From assembly GCA_934565775.1 (NCBI GenBank), contig CAKTIN010000056.1, forward strand, positions 1-12,288: DNA of 12,288 nt. Reading direction: 5' to 3'. The DNA is from an uncultured Oscillospiraceae bacterium (GTDB lineage Bacteria > Bacillota > Clostridia > Oscillospirales > Oscillospiraceae). This document shows, piece by piece, positions 1 to 6,519 of this stretch. Made by a program: the position numbers and the translations under genes. Numbering within the stretch: the stretch's first letter is position 1; each line of letters begins with the position of its first letter. The notes beneath the pieces were generated by a model. It worked only from the letters and a program-made list of their open reading frames with translations. It had not been told where the DNA came from and did no database searches.

Positions 1-6
1 TCTGTC

Positions 7-71
7 GGTATTACCTGAGCCATATTGTGACGGCAAAGCCGCCGACAAAGTAAAAAGGTTCGTGTAATACC
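7..71. repeat. Imperfect palindromic element just beyond the tmRNA 3' end
   Basis: GGTATTAC (7-14) is matched by its exact reverse complement GTAATACC (64-71), making an 8-bp outer stem. Inside it a second hairpin forms: TTGT (25-28) pairs with ACAA (45-48) and CGGC (31-34) with GCCG (38-41) around an AAA loop. It lies immediately downstream of ssrA on the minus strand. No U-run follows the inner hairpin on that strand, so it is not a classic intrinsic terminator. It may be a 3' processing or termination structure for tmRNA, or a copy of a dispersed intergenic repeat. The pairing is seen directly; the role is inference. Confidence 0.45.
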
Positions 72-75
72 CCTT

Positions 76-422
76 TGGTGGAGGCGAGGGGAGTCGAACC
101 CCTGTCCGAAAGCAACTTGGAAGGAACTTCTCCGGGCGCAGTTTGTTATTTACATTCCCTCAGCGCGGCGGGAACAAACACCCTACGCGCCTTAGTAGCT
201 TCATAATGCATGGTACACGCAAAGCTTTGTGTACGCACGGTCACCACTCAAATCACACCCGAGCCCGGCTCGTGGTCCTTCCGGGGTGGATGGCCGCCTA
301 ATTAGGCAGCGAAGGCAACTTGATTGTTGTCAGTTAATTTTAAAAGTACCCGTTTTATCGTGGTCAGGCACCACGGCCCGCTATTCCAGCCTCACTACCC
401 CCGTCGAAACCGGTACGCCCCC
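76..422 (-). ncRNA. ssrA: Transfer-messenger RNA (tmRNA, 10Sa RNA)
   Basis: This RNA rescues ribosomes stalled on broken mRNAs: it is charged with alanine, enters the A site with SmpB, and templates a degradation tag. On the minus strand the 5' end reads GGGGGCGUACCGGUUUCGACGG, the hallmark tmRNA start. The 3' end carries a T-arm with GGUUCGACUCCCC followed by CGCCUCC and an encoded ACCA (CCA at 76-78). The 5' GGGGGCG pairs with CGCCUCC as a 7-bp acceptor stem with one G-U. The tag frame ends GCC TTC GCT GCC TAA, with its stop at 302-304, giving a tag ending in VAFAA. Length is about 347 nt, normal for one-piece tmRNA. No clear promoter is visible directly upstream, so it may be processed from a transcript that includes the cyclophilin gene. 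Exact mature ends are inferred from the acceptor stem. Confidence 0.97.
302..331 (-). other. tmRNA proteolysis-tag reading frame (probable DNNQVAFAA, stop TAA)
   Basis: Read on the minus strand, the codons GAC AAC AAT CAA GTT GCC TTC GCT GCC are followed by TAA. The preceding TTAACT resembles the TAACT that usually precedes the GCA resume codon in Firmicute tmRNAs, which puts the resume codon at GAC (Asp) rather than the usual Ala. The hydrophobic FAA end fits recognition by ClpXP-type proteases. The C-terminal residues are certain from the sequence; the first residue is an inference from alignment by eye. Confidence 0.75.
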
Positions 423-442
423 GGATAGAAAGGGAGGTCTGG

Positions 443-466
443 CCCGGCGGGGGAGAGCCCGCCGGG
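443..466. other. GC-rich 9-bp hairpin between the cyclophilin gene and ssrA
   Basis: CCCGGCGGG (443-451) and CCCGCCGGG (458-466) are perfect reverse complements around a 6-nt loop. The hairpin follows the cyclophilin stop codon by about 10 nt and precedes the tmRNA 5' end by about 20 nt. On the minus strand it is followed by CCAGACCTCC, with no U-tract, so it is a poor Rho-independent terminator. It could stabilise the upstream mRNA 3' end or guide processing of the ssrA precursor. Confidence 0.5.
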
Positions 467-475
467 GAATTGCCT

Positions 476-1012
476 TTAGAATCTGCCGTAGGGATCAGGA
501 TACTTCGTGGGAGCCGGATAGGTCTCCCCGTGGGTATCTACGGAAATGTGCTTGATCTTCTGGGGCTCCAGGGGACGGTCGTTCGCGTCCGTCTTGACGG
601 AGGCGATGGCGTCCACCACGTCCATCCCGGAGGTGACCATGCCGAAGGCGGCATACTGTCCGTCCAGGTGGGGTGCGTCCTCGTGCATGATGAAGAACTG
701 GCTCCCGGCGGAGTTCGGGTTCATGGACCGGGCCATGGACAGCACGCCCCGGGTATGCTTCAGCTTATTATTGACGCCGTTGAGCTTGAACTCGCCCTTA
801 ATGCAGTAGCCGGGGCCGCCCATACCAGTACCCTGGGGGCAGCCGCCCTGGATCATGAAGCCGGGAATGACCCGGTGGAAGATCAGGCCGTCATAGAAAT
901 TGGCCTGGGCCAGGGCAATGAAATTCGCCACGGACTGGGGGGCCTTATCGGGGTAAAGCTCAGCGGTGATCACGCCGCCGTTTTCCATTTCAATGGTAAC
1001 AGTGGGATTCAT
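476..1012 (-). CDS. Cyclophilin-type peptidyl-prolyl cis-trans isomerase
   Basis: This 178-residue cytoplasmic protein (no signal peptide) should catalyse cis-trans isomerisation of X-Pro bonds during protein folding. Cyclophilin landmarks are in order: the catalytic-loop motif FHRVIPGFMIQGG (Phe45 to Gly57, catalytic Arg47), then SAGSQFFI and LDGQYAAFG. The Trp found before LDG in human CypA (Trp121) is His here, as in many bacterial cyclophilins. The first 150 or so residues are the cyclophilin barrel, followed by a short Pro/Tyr-rich tail. The ATG at 1012 is preceded by an AAAGGA ribosome site. It begins 18 nt after the smpB stop, so it is probably co-transcribed with smpB; ssrA lies just downstream. 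Family assignment is secure; a specific client protein is unknown. Confidence 0.96.
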   Translation of the reverse strand: MNPTVTIEMENGGVITAELYPDKAPQSVANFIALAQANFYDGLIFHRVIPGFMIQGGCPQGTGMGGPGYCIKGEFKLNGVNNKLKHTRGVLSMARSMNPNSAGSQFFIMHEDAPHLDGQYAAFGMVTSGMDVVDAIASVKTDANDRPLEPQKIKHISVDTHGETYPAPTKYPDPYGRF

Positions 1013-1030
1013 GAGATCTCATCCTTTCTC

Positions 1031-1498
1031 TCAGCGGGATTTCATAGCCCGCTCCATTTCACGCTTGGCGTCCCGGATGGCGGCGTCCTGCCGCTTGTCA
1101 TAGAGCTTCTTGCCCTTACACAGGCCTACGGCGACCTTCACCCGGGAGTTCTTGAAGTACACGGACACGGGGATCAGAGCATAGCCATCCTGCTTGACCT
1201 TACCGTACAGCCGGTTGATTTCCTGCCGGTGCATCAGCAGCCGGCGGGGACGGCGGGGGTCTTTGTTGAAGATATTGCCCTTTTCATAGGGGGAGATGTG
1301 CATTTGATTGACAAACAGCTCTCCGTTCTTGATGCCGCACCAGCTGTCTTTCAGGTTGATCGTCCCGGCGCGGATGGATTTTACCTCCGTTCCGGAGAGC
1401 TCGATTCCGGCCTCAAACTGCTCCTCCACAAAATACTCGTGAAATACCTCCCGGTTTTTGGCAACGATCTTAATGCCCTTCTGCTCCGTATGCGGCAC
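1031..1498 (-). CDS. smpB: SsrA-binding protein SmpB
   Basis: SmpB binds the tRNA-like domain of tmRNA and delivers it to stalled ribosomes. The 155-residue length is normal. Diagnostic pieces are an N-terminal [15 protein letters not shown], the core [18 protein letters not shown], the HISPYEKGN and HDPRRPR-like (here [10 protein letters not shown]) segment, and a basic C-terminal tail ([18 protein letters not shown]) that folds in the mRNA channel. The likely start is GTG at 1498, because the product then begins like other SmpB proteins. A purine-rich AGGGGAG runs straight into this GTG, closer than usual. Its gene is separated from ssrA only by the cyclophilin gene, so both parts of the trans-translation machinery lie together. 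An extended -10 box lies 25 nt upstream. Confidence 0.97.
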   Translation of the reverse strand: MPHTEQKGIKIVAKNREVFHEYFVEEQFEAGIELSGTEVKSIRAGTINLKDSWCGIKNGELFVNQMHISPYEKGNIFNKDPRRPRRLLMHRQEINRLYGKVKQDGYALIPVSVYFKNSRVKVAVGLCKGKKLYDKRQDAAIRDAKREMERAMKSR

Positions 1499-1522
1499 CT
1501 CCCCTCGGAAAATTCTGTTTTC

Positions 1523-1531
1523 ATTATATCA
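1523..1531 (-). promoter_or_regulatory. Extended -10 promoter for smpB
   Basis: On the minus strand TGATATAAT forms a TGn extended -10 box with a perfect TATAAT hexamer. It sits 25 nt before the smpB GTG and just after the HAD gene stop codon, giving a leader of about 18 nt. No good -35 match lies 17 nt upstream; extended -10 promoters can work without one. It would let smpB and the genes behind it be transcribed independently of the HAD gene. Confidence 0.6.
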
Positions 1532-1537
1532 CATCTG

Positions 1538-2200
1538 TCAAGAATCAAACAGGAAACGCTCCAGCTCCTGGGGGGTCCGGCAGACAATATCGCTGTGGGC
1601 TACCATGAAGTCCTCGATCTCCGGAATAGGGGGCCGGCCCCAGCCCGCCCAGGCAAAATCCACATTCCGGGCCTTTGCCATGTCATAGCCGGGCTTCAGA
1701 TCGTCCACCATCAGCAAATCCTTGGGAGCCAAACCGAACTGCGCCATGATCTGATCCAGGGCGTAGGGGGCGGGCTTGCGCTGCTCCGGCTCCAGGTCCC
1801 ATCCGAAGATACCGTCCGGCGTGATGCCGAAGTATTTCTGATAGTCCCGGGTGATGTTGATATAAGAGGAGTGCGAGGAGACGCAAACCAGGCCTCCGGC
1901 CTCCTTCTGCCGCCGGATAACCCGGTCGATCCCTGCAAAGGCGGGGGGAGCATGGTCCACCACATACTTTTTCCACTCGGCGAACTGCCAATCCAACTGC
2001 TCCTGGGTAAAGCCGAAATGCTCCCGGCACATCTCCGAAAATCCTGGGGAGAAGCACATCCGGCTGAAATCCTCCAGAGAAAGGGTCTTTCCCGGGCAGA
2101 TCACGGCCAGGCATTCCAGAAATGAGGGGTAGTTCACCGTAGCTTCGCTGCGGACGACGGTATCGTCATGATCCAGGACCAGACAGGTATATTTCAGCAT
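1538..2200 (-). CDS. HAD-superfamily hydrolase (phosphatase-like)
   Basis: This 220-residue cytoplasmic protein has the four haloacid dehalogenase motifs: motif I LDHDDT with nucleophile Asp10 and Asp12, motif II serine in VSSHSS (about 108-112), motif III Lys142 in RKPAP, and motif IV MVDDLKPG with Asp166 and Asp167. Such enzymes usually hydrolyse phosphomonoesters; a helical cap between motifs I and II (about residues 20-95) would set specificity. The substrate cannot be told, though a phosphoglycolate- or sugar-phosphate-type substrate is plausible. The ATG at 2200 is chosen because AGGAGG lies 5 nt before it and motif I then falls at residue 10; the frame is open further upstream, but that would cross the promoter. 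It is first in the leftward gene set. Confidence 0.9.
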   Translation of the reverse strand: MLKYTCLVLDHDDTVVRSEATVNYPSFLECLAVICPGKTLSLEDFSRMCFSPGFSEMCREHFGFTQEQLDWQFAEWKKYVVDHAPPAFAGIDRVIRRQKEAGGLVCVSSHSSYINITRDYQKYFGITPDGIFGWDLEPEQRKPAPYALDQIMAQFGLAPKDLLMVDDLKPGYDMAKARNVDFAWAGWGRPPIPEIEDFMVAHSDIVCRTPQELERFLFDS

Positions 2201-2227
2201 AGGAGCCTCCTGCTTTCTTTTTCCTTC

Positions 2228-2256
2228 AGTATAGCACAGTTTCCCCGTCCAGGCAA
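2228..2256 (-). promoter_or_regulatory. Sigma-A type promoter for the HAD hydrolase gene
   Basis: On the minus strand TTGCCT (2251-2256) and TATACT (2228-2233) are separated by exactly 17 nt, matching the housekeeping promoter layout. The site lies about 30 nt before the HAD start codon, in a divergent intergenic region. Confidence 0.75.
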
Positions 2257-2270
2257 GGAAAGATTTCCAC

Positions 2271-2299
2271 TTGCTATATTCGAACATTTGTGCTACAAT
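2271..2299 (+). promoter_or_regulatory. Sigma-A type promoter for the 88-residue gene and dinB
   Basis: TTGCTA (2271-2276) and TACAAT (2294-2299) are 17 nt apart, with a TG one base before the -10 box (TGCTACAAT), an extended -10. It points rightward, 32 nt before the start codon at 2331, back-to-back with the HAD promoter. No LexA/DinR-like operator was recognised around it by eye. Confidence 0.7.
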
Positions 2300-2330
2300 A
2301 AAGGCAAGAAAGCAGAAAGGGGGGAGCGCT

Positions 2331-2597
2331 ATGGGCCAGGGCGGTCCGGTGGATGTGATCGCGGTCTGTCTGGCCTCCGGGCAGATGCAGCCCCTGCGGG
2401 TGCGCCTGGAGGGGGAGGACCGGCAGCTGGTCCGGCTGGATATTTCCCGGGTGGTCAGCGTACGGGAGGTGGCCTATGTGGGCGTAGAAGCGATGATCTA
2501 TCTGTGCCAGGCGGAGGCCGGGGAGCGGCGGCATCTGTTTGAGCTGCGTTATACCATTCGCTCCCACCATTGGGACCTGATGCAGTGGGTGTACTGA
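2331..2597 (+). CDS. Conserved-looking hypothetical protein upstream of dinB (88 residues)
   Basis: I do not recognise a family. The product is a small soluble protein without signal peptide or membrane segment. It is mostly alternating hydrophobic and charged residues (for example VDVIAVCLASG, MQPLRVRLEGED, RQLVRLDISRVVSV), suggesting a small beta-rich fold. It ends in an aromatic/His stretch, RSHHWDLMQWVY. The ATG at 2331 follows a GGGGGGAG ribosome site at 4 nt; an upstream ATG in the same frame would overlap the promoter, so it was not used. The stop lies 15 nt before dinB and one promoter serves both, so they probably form an operon. A link to DNA damage tolerance is suggested only by that neighbour. 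Confidence 0.8.
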   Translation: MGQGGPVDVIAVCLASGQMQPLRVRLEGEDRQLVRLDISRVVSVREVAYVGVEAMIYLCQAEAGERRHLFELRYTIRSHHWDLMQWVY

Positions 2598-2612
2598 GAG
2601 GGGAGGCGCGCC

Positions 2613-3878
2613 ATGTCCGGGCGGGTAATTTTTCATATTGACGCCAACAGCGCCTTCCTGTCCTGGACAGCGGCGTACCGGGTGCGGGTCCTGGGGGAAA
2701 AGCAGGACCTCCGGGAGATTCCCTCCGTAGTGGCGGGGGACAAGGCCTCCCGGAAGAGCATCATTCTGGCCAAGAGCATCCCGGCGAAGAAATTTGGGGT
2801 GCAGACCGGGGAGCCTCTGTTTGAGGCCCTGGAGAAGTGCCCCTATCTGGCGGTGGTGGAGCCGGACTTCGGGCTCTATGTGGAGGCCTCCCGGCACATG
2901 ATCGCCCTTCTGGAGACCTTCAGCCCCCTGGTGGAGCAGTATTCCATTGACGAGGCCTGGGTGGATATGTCCGGGACCCGGCTGCTGTACGGCTCTCCGG
3001 TCCAGGCTGCCAACCTGCTTCGGGAGACCATCTGGCAGGAGCTGGGCTTTACGGTCAACGTGGGGGTCTCTAGCAATAAGCTCCTGGCCAAAATGGCAGG
3101 GGACTTCCGAAAGCCCAATCTGGTCCACACCCTGTTCCCCGACGAGCTGGCCGCAAAAATGTGGCCCCTGCCGGTGCGGGAGCTGTTTATGGTCGGACCG
3201 GCTACGGAGACCAAGCTCCGCAAGCTGGGAATTTATACCATTGGCCAGCTGGCCCGGTCGGACCCCAGGGTCCTGCGGCAGAAGCTGGGAAAATTCGGAG
3301 ATACGGTCTGGCACTTTGCCAACGGCCGGTGCGACGACGCGGTTCTGGCTCACCCCGAGGAAAACAAGGGCTATGGCAACGCCGTCACGACGCCCTTCGA
3401 TGTGACAGACCGGCAGACTGCCAGCCAGGTGCTGCTGAGCCTGTGCGAGACCGTGGGGGCGCGGATGCGCCGGGACGGAAAGTCCGGGCGCTGCGTCACC
3501 GTCAGTCTGCGGACGGCGGAATTTGCGGATTCCTCCCACAAGACCCGTCTGCACGGGGCGACGGATGTGACCTCAGAGATTCACCGGGCCGCCTGCCGCC
3601 TGTTTGACGAGGCCTGGGACGGCGTGACCCCGCTGCGGCAGCTGGGGGTCCAGGTGACGGAGCTGTCCGACGGGAGCTACTGCCAGTTCGACCTGTTCTC
3701 TCCTGTGGAGCCGGAAAAATATGAGCGCCAGCTTCAGCTGGACCGGGCGGTGGACGGTCTGCGGGATAAATACGGAGAAAATGTGGTTCGCCGTGCCCGG
3801 TTCGTGGGCAGCGAGATGGAGCATATGGCGGGCGGCCTGAGCAAGGAACGCCGCACGGGAATCACAAAAAAGGTATGA
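2613..3878 (+). CDS. dinB: DNA polymerase IV, Y-family translesion polymerase
   Basis: This 421-residue enzyme copies damaged DNA and extends misaligned primers. The Y-family palm motifs are intact: FHIDANSAF with metal ligand Asp10, and YSIDEAWVD with Asp113 and Glu114. Then come SSNKLLAKMAGDFRKP and a helix-hairpin-helix thumb (LFMVGPATETKLRKLGIYTIGQLA). A little-finger domain follows from about residue 240. QFDLF at 358-362 is a recognisable beta-clamp binding motif, placed internally within the last 65 residues. Its ATG follows GGGAGG at 6 nt, and it is second in an operon with the 88-residue gene. A hairpin terminator begins 11 nt after the stop. Regulation by LexA cannot be shown from the upstream sequence. 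Confidence 0.96.
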   Translation: MSGRVIFHIDANSAFLSWTAAYRVRVLGEKQDLREIPSVVAGDKASRKSIILAKSIPAKKFGVQTGEPLFEALEKCPYLAVVEPDFGLYVEASRHMIALLETFSPLVEQYSIDEAWVDMSGTRLLYGSPVQAANLLRETIWQELGFTVNVGVSSNKLLAKMAGDFRKPNLVHTLFPDELAAKMWPLPVRELFMVGPATETKLRKLGIYTIGQLARSDPRVLRQKLGKFGDTVWHFANGRCDDAVLAHPEENKGYGNAVTTPFDVTDRQTASQVLLSLCETVGARMRRDGKSGRCVTVSLRTAEFADSSHKTRLHGATDVTSEIHRAACRLFDEAWDGVTPLRQLGVQVTELSDGSYCQFDLFSPVEPEKYERQLQLDRAVDGLRDKYGENVVRRARFVGSEMEHMAGGLSKERRTGITKKV

Positions 3879-3889
3879 ATCAGATAGAA

Positions 3890-3934
3890 AACCCGGCCCT
3901 CTGGCAAAATGCAGCAGAGGGCCGGGTTGTTTTT
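3890..3934. terminator. Intrinsic terminator after dinB, probably bidirectional
   Basis: AACCCGGCCCTCTG (3890-3903) pairs with CAGAGGGCCGGGTT (3915-3928) over 14 bp around an 11-nt loop, followed on the + strand by GTTTTTA. On the minus strand the same stem is followed by TTTCTATC, weaker. The stop codon of the leftward GH3 fragment (3933-3935) lies in the T-run, so the element sits between two convergent genes. Confidence 0.9.
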
Positions 3935-5282
3935 ATGGATTTGCCTTTCGAAGGGCGGCCAGGAGCGCGTCAAAGGTCTCCTGGGACAGGCCCAGAATGG
4001 AGGGCAGGGCCCGGAGGGGCATACTGTCCAGCTGGGCGCGGATCATTTCCTCCGTGATGGCCTCCTTTGCGGCCTGAGAGCGCTCCGCATCCGGGGCAAG
4101 GCGGGCCAGGAGGTCCGGGAAGGCGGCCTGCAGGGCGGTGGTCAACGCCGGGTGGGCCAGAATCTCTCCCATTGTGGTATTCTCTTCGATCACGACCGGC
4201 AGGCAGCGGTCCGTGCAGAAGGTCACGGGAAGGGCAGCAAACAGATCTCTGCTGCTGCGGCCCAGCTCCAGCACATAGGTTCCCGGCGCGGCATACCAGT
4301 CATTCAGCGCCTCGCTGAACCAGCAGAGGTCCCGGGCCCGCACGGGCAGCGCGATGGTTTTCGTCTCGCCGGGGGCAAGGGAGACCTTTCCGAAGCCCTT
4401 CAGCTCCCGGACCGGGCGGTCCGCCGCACCGGTCTCATCCCGGATATAGAGCTGCACCACGGTGCTGCCGGTGCGCCGGCCGGTGTTGGTTACGTCCACA
4501 CAGACCGTAAGGGTCTCGCCCTCCCGGAGCGTCGGAGCCGAAACGCGACAATTCTGGTAGGAAAAAGTGGTATAAGAGAGGCCGTGGCCAAAGGGAAAGC
4601 GCACCGGCAGCTGCTTTTTATCATAGTACCGGTAGCCCACATAAACGTCCTCTGCATACCGGACGGTATGGCCGTCCCCCGGGAAATTCAGGTAAGAGGG
4701 ATTGTGCGCCAAAGCCAGAGGGAAGGTCTCCGGCAGACGGCCGCCGGGCTCTGCGTCTCCGAAAAGCAGGGCGTCCGTTGCTTCGCCTACGCCCTGTCCG
4801 CCCAGGTACAGCTCCAGAATGCCGCGCACCTGATCGGCCCAGGGCATTTCCACCGGGCTGCCGTTATGCAGCACCACAATGGTGCTGGGCTGCACGGCGG
4901 CGATCCGGGCGATCAGACGGTTCTGGCAGTCCGGCAGGGCCATATGGCTGCGGTCATAGCCCTCAGATTCGAAGGAATCCGGCAGCCCCGCAAACAGCAC
5001 GGCAACCTCTGCCTGCCGGGCGGCGGCCACCGCTTCCTGGGCGAGGGACTCGTCCCATTCGTCCCGGTCTCCGCAGAAGCCCCGGGCATAGGACACCCGC
5101 CGCCCCTTGGCCCGGGCGGTGGTCAGCGCGTCGGAGACCTTGCTGGCGTTGATATGGCTGCTCCCGGCTCCCTGGAACCGGGGCTTTTCCACGTAGGGAC
5201 CAATATAGGCCACAGCGGACGCCGGGTTCAACGGGAGGACTCCCTGATTCTTCAGCAGGACTGCACACTGGGCGGCCATTTC
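3933..5282 (-). pseudogene. Beta-glucosidase family GH3, 3' fragment lacking the catalytic barrel
   Basis: This is the C-terminal part of a GH3 glycosidase, about 450 residues. It starts at the AVLLKNQGVLPL segment that opens the second GH3 domain, then has the alpha/beta sandwich with FESEGYDR (where family members place the acid/base Glu), EPGGRLPETFPLAL, FPFGHGLSYTTF, a fibronectin III-like domain (VTNTGRRTGSTVVQLYIRD), and an approximately 85-residue C-terminal extension. Compared with the intact GH3 gene at 6520-8799, about 310 N-terminal residues, the entire TIM barrel with its nucleophile Asp, are absent. The frame stays open to an ATG at 5339, but the first 15-20 codons there are antisense to the ABC ATPase fragment and show no GH3 similarity. 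No start or ribosome site is convincing. The surviving body has no internal stop, so the break is recent or an assembly error. Confidence 0.85.
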
Positions 5283-5285
5283 CGC

Positions 5286-5537
5286 ATGGGCGCTTTCCGG
5301 ATTCTGGAGAAGTTCGGAATCATCACCGACCGCAGCCAAAAGGCTCTGGCGGCGAAGGAGGCGGACCTGCTGAAGATCAAGTGCGCCTCCACCTCCCAGA
5401 GCTGCACGGAGCTCTCCGGCGGCAACAAGCAGAAGGTCGTTGTGGGCAAGTGGCTGGCCAATGACAGTGAGATTCTAATCATGGACTGTCCCACCCGCGG
5501 CATCGATGTGGGTGTAAAGGCCAGCATTTATAATCTG
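5286..5537 (+). pseudogene. Sugar ABC transporter ATPase (RbsA/MglA type), internal fragment
   Basis: About 84 residues match the second nucleotide-binding domain of a carbohydrate ABC ATPase: the signature LSGGNKQKVVVGKWL (from about residue 43) and a Walker B/D-loop region ILIMDCPTRGIDVGVK. Cys occupies the place of the usual Walker B catalytic Glu (DEPTRG), as expected for a degenerate second domain. The normal protein is about 500 residues; both Walker A motifs, the whole first domain and the C-terminal 80 or so residues are missing. The left edge abuts the broken GH3 gene head-to-head; the right edge reads in frame into the permease. It cannot hydrolyse ATP. The first in-frame ATG is at 5286, but no ribosome site supports translation. 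Confidence 0.85.
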
Positions 5538-6509
5538 ATGTATATCCTGCCCGTCTGCGTATACGGCCTGTTCGTGGTGCTGACCGGCGGACGGTTCGGC
5601 AAATGGGATACCATGAAGGTCATCCTGGGGCAGTCCGTCCAGCCGATGGTCGCGGCGCTGGGTCTCTCCGTCATCCTGACGCTGGGAATGTGGGACTTCT
5701 CCGCAGGCGCCGTGATCTATGGCGCGGCGATCTTCGGTGGCAATCTCCAGGCAATTACGGGGACCGGCCTGCCCGGCATGGTTCTGTTCTGCATTCTGAT
5801 CGCCGTGGTCATGTCCGGCTTTACGGGCTGGCTGTTTAACCGGCTGAAGGTGCCCAGCATGGTAGTCACCATGGGGATGTGCCTGTTTTATGAGTGCTTG
5901 CCCCGGGTCATCTTCCCCCAGATCCGGATCAGTGGCAGCCTGACGACGCTGTGCCATACCCCCTGGTGCTTTATCGTCTTTGCGATCATGTTCGCGATTT
6001 ATTACATTGCCTATTCTTACACTCCCTTTGGCCACAATCTGGAGGCCATTGGCTCCAACAAGGTCATTGCCCGGAACACCGGCCTGAATATTCCCAAGAT
6101 GAAGCAGCTGTGCTTCCTGTTTGAGGGGCTGTTCCTGGGCGTCTCCGCCGTGCTGTATCTGTCTCAGAACGGCACGATCTACTCCGCCACCACGCTGGCC
6201 TCCATGGGCCCTATGTTCAACGCCATGATGGGCGTTTGGGTGGCGAATGTGCTCAAGCGCTACTGCAATTTCACCGTCGGGTGCTGCGTTGGCGCGTTTA
6301 CCATGAAAATGGTGACCAGCGGCCTGATCGCCGTTGGCTTCTCCACCCCCGTGCGGGATATTTTTACCGGATTCTTCCTGCTGATCCTGCTGTCCTACTC
6401 TGCCAATCAGGGCAGGATCGAAAAGTTCAGAGCGGACCGCCACATTGCTGCGGAGGCCAACGCCGCATATGCCAGAGAAATGGCGGAAGCGGCAAATTCC
6501 AACGGATAG
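5538..6509 (+). CDS. Sugar ABC transporter permease, RbsC/BPD_transp_2 family (5'-altered)
   Basis: About 323 residues form the membrane channel of a ribose/galactoside-type ABC importer, with eight to ten hydrophobic segments from ILPVCVYGLFVV (2-13) to DIFTGFFLLILLSY (264-277). The family landmarks GMWDFSAGAV (50-59) and the cytoplasmic coupling loop FGHNLEAIGSNKVIARNTGL (154-173) are present. The N-terminus appears short by perhaps 10-20 residues: the frame continues upstream without a stop into the ATPase fragment, and the first usable ATG (5538) has no ribosome site. The protein would therefore be an ATPase-fragment/permease fusion, or silent. It ends 10 nt before the intact GH3 gene. 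No substrate-binding protein or intact ATPase is in the window, so import by this locus alone is doubtful. Confidence 0.8.
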   Translation: MYILPVCVYGLFVVLTGGRFGKWDTMKVILGQSVQPMVAALGLSVILTLGMWDFSAGAVIYGAAIFGGNLQAITGTGLPGMVLFCILIAVVMSGFTGWLFNRLKVPSMVVTMGMCLFYECLPRVIFPQIRISGSLTTLCHTPWCFIVFAIMFAIYYIAYSYTPFGHNLEAIGSNKVIARNTGLNIPKMKQLCFLFEGLFLGVSAVLYLSQNGTIYSATTLASMGPMFNAMMGVWVANVLKRYCNFTVGCCVGAFTMKMVTSGLIAVGFSTPVRDIFTGFFLLILLSYSANQGRIEKFRADRHIAAEANAAYAREMAEAANSNG

Positions 6510-6519
6510 GATCAATCGT

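Noticed and set aside
1..75. Possible end of a protein-coding gene at the left edge
   Set aside because: Short open stretches exist in several frames, but none has a start, ribosome site or recognisable protein motif.
470..2125. Long rightward open frame of about 550 codons
   Set aside because: It is antisense to three well-supported leftward genes (cyclophilin, smpB, HAD) and has no recognisable protein features; high GC makes such shadows common.
2228..2299. LexA-type SOS operator controlling dinB
   Set aside because: The promoters are clear, but I found no convincing palindromic GAAC-N4-GTTC-like operator in this divergent region; only a lone CGAAC half-site near 2281.
3909..5285. Rightward open frame continuous with the ABC ATPase and permease
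   Set aside because: This part is antisense to the GH3 fragment, whose conserved motifs are clear; ABC similarity starts only near 5286.
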